In this document: positions 1 through 7,374 of the stretch, in pieces
Numbering within the stretch: the stretch's first letter is position 1
How the letters are laid out: every line of letters starts with the position of its first letter
NCBI GenBank assembly: GCA_946409745.1
Contig: CAMJXP010000002.1
Span: 1 to 46,320 of the forward strand
Direction: 5' to 3'
Length of the DNA stretch: 46,320 nt
Source of the DNA: an uncultured Candidatus Saccharibacteria bacterium
GTDB taxonomy: Bacteria; Patescibacteriota; Saccharimonadia; Saccharimonadales; Saccharimonadaceae
The notes under the pieces: generated by a model
Seen by the model: only the letters and a program-made list of their open reading frames with translations
Database searches by the model: none
Told to the model about the DNA's origin: nothing
Translations under genes and position numbers: made by a program

Positions 1-1351
1 ACTTAGTTCCCTCGGATAGTTGGAATCTGATAAATTCTGTAATCTCATCCTTAGTGAAGCTCGTCTCAAACGAATCCGCCGCGATATCGAGAATCTCCGG
101 AAGCTTCAAAAGGTACTCCTTCGAGCCAGTCAGTTTTTTGATAATGCCGGATAATACTTCCTGTTGATTTTCACCACGATGTTTATCGCCACGATAGTAT
201 TTTTTACGTTCACGAGCAAAACGCAGCGCACATTCACCATCCACAGTTTGTGGGCCATACGGGTAATAACATTTCTTAGTTGTTCCTGCTTTTGGATCAG
301 CATTAAGTGTCATCTCCGTGTCCGAGAATATTTCAATTCCATCGAGCTGATCCACCACCTTAATCACAGTTTGGAAACTCACCTTCACCGTGCGATCGAT
401 TTTAATGCCAAGGAAATCTTCAATCGTTGTCTTACTCATATTCACACCATAAAGCCCAGCGTGTGTGAGTTTGTCCTTTAGTCCGGTCGTACCATGGAGT
501 TGCACATACGTGTCGCGTGGAATTGTCGCAAGGAGTATCTTTCCCTTTGCTGGATTCACCACTGCGAGGATATTCACATCCGAGCGTGCCGTCGCGTCAT
601 CAATTCCAATTCGTGAATCACTACCGGAAATATAAATAATAAATGGCTCTTTCGTTACTTCCACCGGAGTCGTCTCCGCTTGTTCTTTGTCATAGGTGAT
701 CTTGTAGTTAAAGGCTACCTTATATTTATCCGTAATGGTTTCCACGGCTTCGGTCAGCGCGTTAAAACGCTCCGCTTCCATCACACTGGCAGTCGAAAGA
801 TTCTTATCAAGAGTACTAAGCAAAGTATTAGTATCATCATAATAATCAATCATGATGTCACCAGTATTTTTCCTTAACTCTTCGCTCGCCAACGTCGCCC
901 GCGTATCTGCACGGAGAAACCCAACACTCTTACCGGCAAGCTCACTCGCTTCGTCGATATCACTCGCTACCGGCACTACCACACTATACCATTTCGATTC
1001 AGTAGTCTTAGTAGTAATACGGCTAAAGAAATTATTTAGTGAGCCAGAATATCTCATCGCAAAGAGCGAAAGGCTAATCGTGACGATAGAAAGGATAGTC
1101 GCGAGCACCTTGGTAATAGTTTTTGGTAACTTTTTCGTAAAGACGAGTTTATAAGAACAAAAGGCCAGGATAGCAAGAAGCACAGCACCAGCGGCAATAA
1201 TAATATAAGCTGGCAAAATCTGCATCTTGATCAAAGACACAACGAGAAGCATCGACGTGATGAGCTCACCCAGCATCAAAAAGGCAAAGACCAATTTTGG
1301 TGGCTTGATGAATTCTAGACGGCTTCTACTTTTTTTATTATTCTTCGGCAT
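1..1351 (-). CDS. LytR-CpsA-Psr (LCP) family glycopolymer transferase, 3' end outside window
   Basis: The reading frame starts at ATG 1351 (MPKNNKKSRS) and stays open to the left edge, giving at least 450 residues. The N-terminus is basic and followed by two or three hydrophobic segments (about residues 18-90). The extracellular part contains the LCP core: a GSDSR motif, an IPRDTYV motif, and FARERK with the arginines that bind the polyprenyl pyrophosphate. LCP enzymes move undecaprenyl-linked polymers onto peptidoglycan. It lies just downstream of the surface-polysaccharide operon and shares that operon's leader hairpin, so it probably attaches that polymer. The ATG has SD GGGAGAAGGG and its own promoter. 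The C-terminal end cannot be judged. Confidence 0.9.
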   Translation of the reverse strand, partial: MPKNNKKSRSRLEFIKPPKLVFAFLMLGELITSMLLVVSLIKMQILPAYIIIAAGAVLLAILAFCSYKLVFTKKLPKTITKVLATILSIVTISLSLFAMRYSGSLNNFFSRITTKTTESKWYSVVVPVASDIDEASELAGKSVGFLRADTRATLASEELRKNTGDIMIDYYDDTNTLLSTLDKNLSTASVMEAERFNALTEAVETITDKYKVAFNYKITYDKEQAETTPVEVTKEPFIIYISGSDSRIGIDDATARSDVNILAVVNPAKGKILLATIPRDTYVQLHGTTGLKDKLTHAGLYGVNMSKTTIEDFLGIKIDRTVKVSFQTVIKVVDQLDGIEIFSDTEMTLNADPKAGTTKKCYYPYGPQTVDGECALRFARERKKYYRGDKHRGENQQEVLSGIIKKLTGSKEYLLKLPEILDIAADSFETSFTKDEITEFIRFQLSEGTK

Positions 1352-1367
1352 CCCTTCTCCCGATGCC
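1347..1367 (-). promoter_or_regulatory. Leader hairpin burying the LCP gene SD and AUG
   Basis: In the mRNA, GGCATC (1367-1362) can pair with GATGCC (1352-1347), which contains the start codon. The 9-nt loop holds the Shine-Dalgarno sequence. The same stem recurs at 10213-10234 in front of the polysaccharide operon. This suggests translational control, but it is a sequence inference only. Confidence 0.55.
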
Positions 1368-1386
1368 CACCACATATATTATATAT

Positions 1387-1415
1387 AATATAACATATTT
1401 TTCATATAATTGCAA
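1387..1415 (-). promoter_or_regulatory. Promoter of the LCP gene
   Basis: On the minus strand, TTGCAA (1415-1410) is separated by 17 nt from TATATT (1392-1387). It would give a leader of about 30 nt that begins just before the hairpin described at 1347-1367. Confidence 0.6.
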
Positions 1416-1419
1416 TCTA

Positions 1420-1448
1420 TTTACAGATCACAAAAGGTTTGTTATAAT
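1420..1448 (+). promoter_or_regulatory. Promoter of the 1455-1521 small RNA
   Basis: TTTACA (1420-1425), a 17-nt spacer and a perfect TATAAT (1443-1448) form a near-consensus sigma-70 type promoter. No protein-coding start with an SD follows; a two-hairpin RNA ending in a terminator does. Confidence 0.65.
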
Positions 1449-1454
1449 AATCCC

Positions 1455-1521
1455 ATCGATAGGAGTCTAGGACTTCCTATCACTATGCTGGTGAGATTAG
1501 GTTCCTAACCTAATCTTTTTT
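1455..1521 (+). ncRNA. Candidate small RNA, about 67 nt, two hairpins
   Basis: The predicted start is about 7 nt after TATAAT. Hairpin 1 pairs GATAGGAGTC (1458-1467) with GACTTCCTATC (1471-1481, one bulged base). A spacer of about 12 nt follows. Hairpin 2 pairs AGATTAGGTT (1494-1503) with AACCTAATCT (1507-1516) and runs into six T residues, a classic intrinsic terminator. It matches no RNA family I recognise and is not the core of SRP RNA, tmRNA or RNase P. It is convergent with a tiny minus-strand reading frame (1510-1578) and overlaps the last 12 nt of that frame. Confidence 0.55.
1494..1521 (+). terminator. Intrinsic terminator of the small RNA
   Basis: A perfect 10-bp stem with a 3-nt loop is followed by a T6 run on the plus strand. 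There is no T run on the other side, so it works for plus-strand transcription only. Confidence 0.7.
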
Positions 1522-1578
1522 CTTCGGTTTGACCTGTTTTCTACGACCAATGTTCAAGATTATTAAACCTATTTGCAT
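1510..1578 (-). CDS. Possible 22-residue peptide, hydrophobic then basic
   Basis: ATG 1578 is preceded by GGAAAGGAG at an ideal 6-nt spacing. The frame encodes a short hydrophobic stretch (IGLIILNI) followed by a strongly basic tail (RRKQVKPKKKD), ending at TAG 1512-1510. A moderate promoter lies upstream: TTGAGG 1640-1635, 17 nt, TATTCT 1617-1612. The surrounding 1522-1766 region otherwise holds no gene I can see. The SD and the antisense small RNA make it worth noting, but a frame this short can occur by chance. Confidence 0.25.
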   Translation of the reverse strand: MQIGLIILNIGRRKQVKPKKKD

Positions 1579-1766
1579 CGCTCGCTCCTTTCCAGGACTC
1601 TGATCGCGCCTAGAATAAATCTTCTTAATGAGCCCCTCAAACGCCACGAGTCCGTTGCAACTCCTGGACAAATGACCCACTAATCTCCAAAGACCAACAC
1701 GAAAGAAAAACTAACATAGTAACAAAAAATCTGCAACCCCCACCTATAAACTAACCGCAAGTCTAA

Positions 1767-2255
1767 TTAAAACAACGATCTAAAGTAAGCGAGTAGCTTC
1801 AGACGCTTGGTAGCCGCCACTTCTGCTGGCGTATCGCCACTATTGAGTTTTGCGCGAAGCATCGTAGAAGAAACCTTCTTGGTATACGGGAAGTAAACCA
1901 CATCCACACCGTATTTTTTTAATTCAGCTTCGCATTTAGAAAAGAGTTCAGAACCTTTCCAGTCGTCACCCACAAACATCGCATCAAATTTATACTTATG
2001 ATAGGCTGCAATTTTATCCTTATTGACTTGAGGTACAACCTTATCTACATACCTACAACCAAGCACAACTTCGCAACGATCTTCAAACGGAATGATTGGA
2101 GTTTTATTTTTCGTCTTTTGGACGAGTTCATCAGTTGAAACACCGACAATAAGATAATCGCATTGCTCTTTAGCACGGCGCAATAAATTAAGATGTCCTA
2201 CATGGAACATGTCATAAACACCGGTAGTGTATCCAACTCTATACTTTTTACTCAT
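1767..2255 (-). CDS. tagD: TagD-like glycerol-3-phosphate cytidylyltransferase
   Basis: A small nucleotidyltransferase of about 162 residues, the usual TagD size. It shows the HVGH signature (HxGH) after GVYDMF, GVSTDELV, the RYVD segment, VGDDWKG, and a C-terminal TKKVSSTMLR that matches the RTxGISTT-type motif. TagD makes CDP-glycerol from CTP and glycerol 3-phosphate for teichoic-acid-like polymers. CDP-ethanolamine-type activity is a possible alternative. I chose ATG 2255 because TagD proteins begin right before the nucleotide-binding strand. An in-frame TTG (2294) and ATG (2285) lie upstream. It is the last gene of the polysaccharide operon, 48 nt after the flippase. No CDP-glycerol glycerophosphotransferase (TagB/F) is visible here. 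Confidence 0.85.
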   Translation of the reverse strand: MSKKYRVGYTTGVYDMFHVGHLNLLRRAKEQCDYLIVGVSTDELVQKTKNKTPIIPFEDRCEVVLGCRYVDKVVPQVNKDKIAAYHKYKFDAMFVGDDWKGSELFSKCEAELKKYGVDVVYFPYTKKVSSTMLRAKLNSGDTPAEVAATKRLKLLAYFRSLF

Positions 2256-2303
2256 ATTACCCATTATTTTACCACTAGATTGCATAATTGTCAATTTTAT
2301 TAC

Positions 2304-3734
2304 CTATTCACTGCCAACATCAATCTCTTTTTTCTTTTTCTTCGACTTCAACATCTTCAGAATGCTCTTCATATTGTACTGATTAAAGCAGACTACAAGA
2401 TATACAACCAATACAGCGTTCAAGATATTCATCCAAAAGATATTCAAATGATAAATCACAGATGAAGCGATAAACGCAATCGTGAATAACGTGAATGTCT
2501 TTACATCAAACTTAAACTTTACATACTTCTTACAGTCATGGACACGATATAAGCCCATCGCCATATACGAAACTAGTGTTGAAATTGTCGCGGCATGTAA
2601 CCCGATGAAGTTAATCAAAGCTAAATCGACCGTAATATTAATCACAGCAGAGATAATAGTCGTAGTAGCAATCGCTTTTGTCTTTTTCTTAGCAACATAA
2701 ATGCCACCAATCAAACTAATCAATACATGCCAGCTGTTTGCATATAAAAGCACCGGAATATAGTTATAAGAATCGTGGTATTGCTCACCAATTAGTAGAT
2801 TGTAGAAAATCGGAATCGCCACCAGAATAAGCAACGCAATACTTGAGAAGAAAATTAAAAGCTGATTAATCATCTTTGTGAAGAATTCATCTCGATCCTT
2901 GTCGTCAATATGAAGCGATGCTGATTCTTGCCATGACACATTAAAAATCGAAAACACACTGTTTAGAATATTTGAAAACTTGCACGATACCGTATAAATA
3001 CCATTAGCCGCAGCATTAAGGAAGATGCGAATGATAGTTCTATCAGAAGCATTAACTACCCACCACGAAAGTGAATTCGGGATCATCGGCACAGAAAACT
3101 TCAAAAATTCGTTGATAGTTTTCTTTGAGATCATACTTGGTGAAAAGTTCTTATATAGTCTCGCGCTAAAGAAGACGAACAGGATACAAATGATATTCGC
3201 GACGGATGAAGAAATAAGAATACTATCCGCACCACGTCCCATAAATGCAATTAAAATAACATTCATCACAAGCGTACTTACGCCAGTAAGTACACTTGCG
3301 ATGGTGTAATGCATAATCTTACCGGTGCCACGAAGTATCTGCAAAGTTACACCAGAGATCATCAATACGACAAGATTCATTATTATCCAAAGGTGGTTTG
3401 GAAGTGTTACAAACAGCGAAACAATTAGTGAGATGATTAACGCCAATACGATAGACCAAAGTAACACGAACAATACATTACTAATAATTCCCTTGGTTTT
3501 TTCAGGCGATTTTCTTACATCTACAAGAAAACGGAAAGTCGCACTATCCATGCGAAGCGTCAAAACTGGAATAAGCAAAGTAATATAGGTTTGAATCAAA
3601 TCAACCGTGCCATAATCACTAGTCGCTAGCTTAGATGTGTAAAGCGGAAGCAAAAGAAGGCTCATAAACTGCGTAGCAAACTTGCCAAGCAGCAAGATGA
3701 GTGTATTCTTTATAAATTCCTTGCCTTTACTCAT
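2304..3734 (-). CDS. Wzx-like polysaccharide flippase (MOP/MATE superfamily)
   Basis: An integral membrane protein of 476 residues with 12-14 hydrophobic segments, starting [10 protein letters not shown]. The early signature, in which LLLGKFATQF is followed by LLPLYTSKL and the SDYGTVDLI motif, is typical of Wzx/RfbX exporters. These flip undecaprenyl-linked repeat units across the cytoplasmic membrane. The tail is very lysine-rich. ATG 3734 overlaps the licD stop (ATGAGTAA), with SD GAAGAGGTG, so the two genes are translationally coupled. It pairs functionally with the Wzy-like polymerase at 6112-7374. Confidence 0.88.
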   Translation of the reverse strand: MSKGKEFIKNTLILLLGKFATQFMSLLLLPLYTSKLATSDYGTVDLIQTYITLLIPVLTLRMDSATFRFLVDVRKSPEKTKGIISNVLFVLLWSIVLALIISLIVSLFVTLPNHLWIIMNLVVLMISGVTLQILRGTGKIMHYTIASVLTGVSTLVMNVILIAFMGRGADSILISSSVANIICILFVFFSARLYKNFSPSMISKKTINEFLKFSVPMIPNSLSWWVVNASDRTIIRIFLNAAANGIYTVSCKFSNILNSVFSIFNVSWQESASLHIDDKDRDEFFTKMINQLLIFFSSIALLILVAIPIFYNLLIGEQYHDSYNYIPVLLYANSWHVLISLIGGIYVAKKKTKAIATTTIISAVINITVDLALINFIGLHAATISTLVSYMAMGLYRVHDCKKYVKFKFDVKTFTLFTIAFIASSVIYHLNIFWMNILNAVLVVYLVVCFNQYNMKSILKMLKSKKKKKEIDVGSE

Positions 3735-4578
3735 TGAAAAACACCTCTTCTCCATCTTCAAACTTTATGTATTCCGGACTATGCGTGATTCTTTTCTCTT
3801 TTGGTGGCAATTGCATATAGTTCGGACCATAAATATTAGTAAGGACATAGTCGCAATTCCTTGGCGCAAAGTATTCTTTTCCTTCAAATTTAACTTTACT
3901 CAAAGGAAGGATTTCATCGATTAAATGCGTTTGACGCAAAACACCATATTGACTACCATAATTGATATAATACATGCAGTTCTTGTTGTTTTCCGACTCT
4001 ACAATTTTATTCAATTTCTTCATAATACTTTTAACGCTACGATGCTTATATAAAAACAGAAAATTGTCTATTCTCTTACGCTCTACTCTCTTTGTCCTTT
4101 TACTTTTCCGCATGCAAATACGTTTCAAAAAAACAATTCTACGCCATTTGAGTTTTATGAAGGAATCCTTAAAATGATTTGTATAGTCAAGTGGGAAAAT
4201 ATCTACCCAAATGCCCTGACCACCATCATACGATTCAGACATCGTCTTTTCTCTCATTATGGTATTTTTTAACTTGACCTTCGAAAACATATAACAATAT
4301 TCATCATTCGTCGAGATATCTTCAAGAAGAAACCTATCGCCTAACTCTTTTGGAGCAATTCCTAGAAACTTCTCATAGTCTTCGCGAGGCATTGAAATAT
4401 CCAGATCGTCGTCCCATGGGATAAAACCATTGTGTCTTATCGCACCGAGCAATGTACCACCAATCAATAAATACCTCAGCCCATTCTTATCACATACTCT
4501 AGCAATCTCATCTAGGATTTCTTGCTCAGATCTATGGATTTTATTCAAAGTTTTCTTATCATATCCTATCTTTCCCAT
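3727..4578 (-). CDS. LicD-family phosphotransferase
   Basis: 283 residues. The LicD core is clear near residues 35-70: [14 protein letters not shown], then [13 protein letters not shown] with the paired aspartates of the nucleotidyltransferase fold. LicD enzymes transfer phosphocholine or related phospho-alcohols from CDP derivatives to cell-surface sugars; relatives include fukutin. With TagD two genes downstream, glycerol phosphate is a reasonable donor, although choline phosphate cannot be excluded. ATG 4578 has SD AAGGAGGG and overlaps the upstream acyltransferase by 13 nt. A lysine/arginine-rich middle (around residues 140-175) may contact the membrane. Confidence 0.9.
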   Translation of the reverse strand: MGKIGYDKKTLNKIHRSEQEILDEIARVCDKNGLRYLLIGGTLLGAIRHNGFIPWDDDLDISMPREDYEKFLGIAPKELGDRFLLEDISTNDEYCYMFSKVKLKNTIMREKTMSESYDGGQGIWVDIFPLDYTNHFKDSFIKLKWRRIVFLKRICMRKSKRTKRVERKRIDNFLFLYKHRSVKSIMKKLNKIVESENNKNCMYYINYGSQYGVLRQTHLIDEILPLSKVKFEGKEYFAPRNCDYVLTNIYGPNYMQLPPKEKRITHSPEYIKFEDGEEVFFNE

Positions 4579-5183
4579 GATATACCCTCCTTAATTACTT
4601 TGGCAGGGCAACCACCAACTAATGTTCTCGACGGGACATCCTTTGTAACCACAGCACCAGCAGCAATAATACTACCATCGCCTATAGTGACACCGGGGAG
4701 GATGATAGCTCTCATCCCGATCCAAACATTTTTCCCAATCGTAATTGGCTCGCTCATCTTATAACCGCTCTGTTTTACTCTATGGTTATTACTATCACGA
4801 ATGAATACTTCTTCCGAAATAATAGTATTATCACCAATACTAATCTTAGTAAAAGCTTCAATTCTAGTATTGCTATTAATAAGACAATTCTCGCCGATGA
4901 CTAGTTCAGAGCCCTCGTTTACTGATACCCTGCATCCAGATCTGAATACGACATTTTTACCACATTTAAACGATCCATTATTAGACACGAATAACGAGCC
5001 AACGGTTTTGTTTTTTATGATTCTTGAAAAATGCCACTCTTTATTAAACTGTAAACCTTTCTCAACATCAATAACTGCCTTCTTCGAGATGTCAATCATC
5101 GCCGGCTTAAAAATGATTAATCCTTTGTGCAGATAAAAAAGTTTAATCTTAAATACAAGAGCTATCTTCTTTAAAATGTTCAT
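4566..5183 (-). CDS. Hexapeptide-repeat acyltransferase (WbbJ/maltose acetyltransferase type)
   Basis: 205 residues with a left-handed beta-helix of imperfect hexapeptide repeats from about residue 75. The C-terminal signature follows: [18 protein letters not shown], then [11 protein letters not shown] and GCPAKVIKE. Such enzymes acetylate sugars of O-antigens or capsules using acetyl-CoA. The about 70-residue N-terminal part matches polysaccharide acetyltransferases rather than short lacA-type enzymes. The start codon shares one base with the GT2 stop (TAATG), and SD GGGAGGAAC lies inside the upstream gene. It decorates the polymer; the acyl donor is inferred. Confidence 0.85.
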   Translation of the reverse strand: MNILKKIALVFKIKLFYLHKGLIIFKPAMIDISKKAVIDVEKGLQFNKEWHFSRIIKNKTVGSLFVSNNGSFKCGKNVVFRSGCRVSVNEGSELVIGENCLINSNTRIEAFTKISIGDNTIISEEVFIRDSNNHRVKQSGYKMSEPITIGKNVWIGMRAIILPGVTIGDGSIIAAGAVVTKDVPSRTLVGGCPAKVIKEGISWER

Positions 5184-6115
5184 TATCTGTTCCTCCCAGC
5201 TCTCTTTTGTATTCTTTTACTCTTAATCAAACAATACATAGATTCATAAAAATACGGATTACATAACAAGGTGATGCCATTTCCAGCAAATGCGAAAAAT
5301 TTTTTCTGCTTCTTGTAATCTTTCATCTTTTTTGTTGTCTTATAGTATTTTTCAATTACGAAGGTTTTATGTTTCCCTTTACTGCTGTCTAAATATTGAA
5401 TGTAATCAGAATAGTTACTAACCATGCTTTTTTTATAATTGCGTCGTACATATGATAAACTAGTTTTTTGAATCGCTCTTTTAGTGCTCGATACACCAGA
5501 ATCATTTAGCCTGTATCTTAAAAGAACATCGCCCAAATTATCAATCCTCTTTCCTTGTAAAGTTAAGCGCACCAAAAATTCATAGTCTTCACACGCAGGG
5601 AAATCAATATACTTATTATTTTTAAATAGTTCTACTTTCCCAAGCCAAGTAGGGTGTGCCATTGGGCTATTGTAACGAAGGTATTCTTTTATAGATTCTG
5701 GGCCCTTAGGGTAAATGGTCGGCGCGTCGGCGTTTTTACCGTTCATGTCCATATTCACAATATCGCATCCAACCAAATCTAAATCATTTTTCAACAAGAA
5801 ACCTAATTCTTTCTCTAGTCTTTTTGGATCGGCACAATCATCGGCGTCCATACGAGCAATATATTCTCCTTTCGCCAGATCAACTGCCTTATTTAAACTC
5901 GCCGTCAAGCCAATATTCTGCTTATTAATTATCTTTACAATACGCTTATCCTGCCTACTAATTCTATCGATGCAGTCTATTAATTCTTTTCTATTTGGAG
6001 CATCGATAACGACAATTAATTCAAAATCCTTTAGCGATTGTTGAAGAATGGATCGAACGGACTGTTCAATTAAAGAAATCGGCTCATTATATACTGACAT
6101 AATTACAGAAATCAT
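5183..6115 (-). CDS. Glycosyltransferase family 2
   Basis: 310 residues, GT-A fold. It starts [11 protein letters not shown], and the nucleotide-sugar site is seen in [22 protein letters not shown] (the DxD metal motif) and [18 protein letters not shown] is the acceptor-side ED motif. The C-terminal 90 residues are basic and aromatic, as in membrane-associated GT2 enzymes. It adds one sugar of the repeat unit in the cytoplasm; the sugar is unknown. It overlaps the polymerase gene by 4 nt (ATGA), with SD GGAGAG. Confidence 0.9.
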   Translation of the reverse strand: MISVIMSVYNEPISLIEQSVRSILQQSLKDFELIVVIDAPNRKELIDCIDRISRQDKRIVKIINKQNIGLTASLNKAVDLAKGEYIARMDADDCADPKRLEKELGFLLKNDLDLVGCDIVNMDMNGKNADAPTIYPKGPESIKEYLRYNSPMAHPTWLGKVELFKNNKYIDFPACEDYEFLVRLTLQGKRIDNLGDVLLRYRLNDSGVSSTKRAIQKTSLSYVRRNYKKSMVSNYSDYIQYLDSSKGKHKTFVIEKYYKTTKKMKDYKKQKKFFAFAGNGITLLCNPYFYESMYCLIKSKRIQKRAGRNR

Positions 6116-7374
6116 TTTGACTCTCCATCAATCTTAGCTAAACTGTTTTCTGGCAAATAGTTCATAGCAATACTTAAAGCGAATATAATTGGCGGAAATT
6201 CATAATATACTGCACCCTTATATTCAAATATTAGAAATACAATCATCAATTGCACAATCATCAGTTTGCTCATTTTTCTCAAACTAAAAAGCGAATAGGC
6301 CGTGAATAAATATGAAAGAATAGATCCAAAAACACCCCAAAACAGTATATTACGTAAATAACCAACATCCGTCTGCATATAATAATGGCCATCTTTTTTG
6401 TAATAACCATCGCCAAACATAATTGTACTCTCCGGTATCTCAATTTGGCTCATCTCTTGCAACCTATCAAAAGATGCATTATTTGCGTCGCCAGTCGATA
6501 AAAGGTTAATAATTGGCGTCGACATCCATCTATACCAGTCGCTAAATACTGGTACGTCTTTTAATGCATTAAGAGAAATAACAATAATAATTGGCAAGCT
6601 ACAAAACAGAATAATCCTCTTGATATTCTTTCTATTCCAATATAATATGGCAGCTATAGTTACTATTGACGAAACTATCACGCCGCTTCTACCATAAAAC
6701 ATATTACCCAATATACATCCAAGGAATAAAACTAAAAATTGGATAGCACTAATAGGCTTTTCATTCGAACCATATCTCAAAAACAGTGTAAAAATAACGC
6801 TTATAGTACAATATAGTGTCAATCTAAAACCAGCAAAACCCTGCCACCCTAACCGGAAAGTATATCCATACGAATTTAACAAACTCTCAGACGACACTTC
6901 TTTCACGAATATTGAGAACCATGTCTCTTGTATAGATGGAATTAAAACAAACAACAGCGTGCAAATTACATATACAACATGCGTCAACGCAAAATAGTAC
7001 ATAAAATAATAAGCAGCCTTTTCCTCCTCTGTCTTCTTCAAGATGACACATAAAAGAAACATATAGATAATTGCTTTTCTGAAAAAATACGACGATACTA
7101 TTAAGTGTGAATAATCGCCAGTTTCATGCAGAGCTATGGACAATAAACTAAGTAATAATAAGAAAACAGCAAATAATATAGTTTTGCTCTGCCTTAAACC
7201 AATTTTATTAAATACCGATCTATTAATCAGGATATAAAGGAAAGGAATGCCATAAGAAACAATAGTCAATAACAACGGAAAAGCTTTCAATGAAGGCGTG
7301 TACATGAAAAAGCAAAACAGAAACAGAATAAGCGGGCTCGTCTTTAGATATTTTCTTTCAATCCTATTTTTCAT
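6112..7374 (-). CDS. Wzy-like O-antigen/capsule polymerase, polytopic membrane protein
   Basis: 420 residues with about 11 predicted membrane spans and a larger hydrophilic loop around residues 275-330 that contains GDGYYKKDGHYYMQTDVGYL. This layout resembles Wzy polymerases and the O-antigen ligase family, whose primary sequences are poorly conserved. It probably joins repeat units on the outer face of the membrane. The call rests on topology, on the operon position between two glycosyltransferases, and on the Wzx partner. The stop codon is TGA. It overlaps the upstream fusion gene by 11 nt. Confidence 0.75.
   Translation of the reverse strand: MKNRIERKYLKTSPLILFLFCFFMYTPSLKAFPLLLTIVSYGIPFLYILINRSVFNKIGLRQSKTILFAVFLLLLSLLSIALHETGDYSHLIVSSYFFRKAIIYMFLLCVILKKTEEEKAAYYFMYYFALTHVVYVICTLLFVLIPSIQETWFSIFVKEVSSESLLNSYGYTFRLGWQGFAGFRLTLYCTISVIFTLFLRYGSNEKPISAIQFLVLFLGCILGNMFYGRSGVIVSSIVTIAAILYWNRKNIKRIILFCSLPIIIVISLNALKDVPVFSDWYRWMSTPIINLLSTGDANNASFDRLQEMSQIEIPESTIMFGDGYYKKDGHYYMQTDVGYLRNILFWGVFGSILSYLFTAYSLFSLRKMSKLMIVQLMIVFLIFEYKGAVYYEFPPIIFALSIAMNYLPENSLAKIDGESK

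Noticed and set aside
1580-1766. A hidden structured RNA (RNase P, tmRNA or T-box) between tagD and the small peptide
   Set aside because: None of the conserved cores of those RNAs could be found. The stretch shows only a weak promoter.
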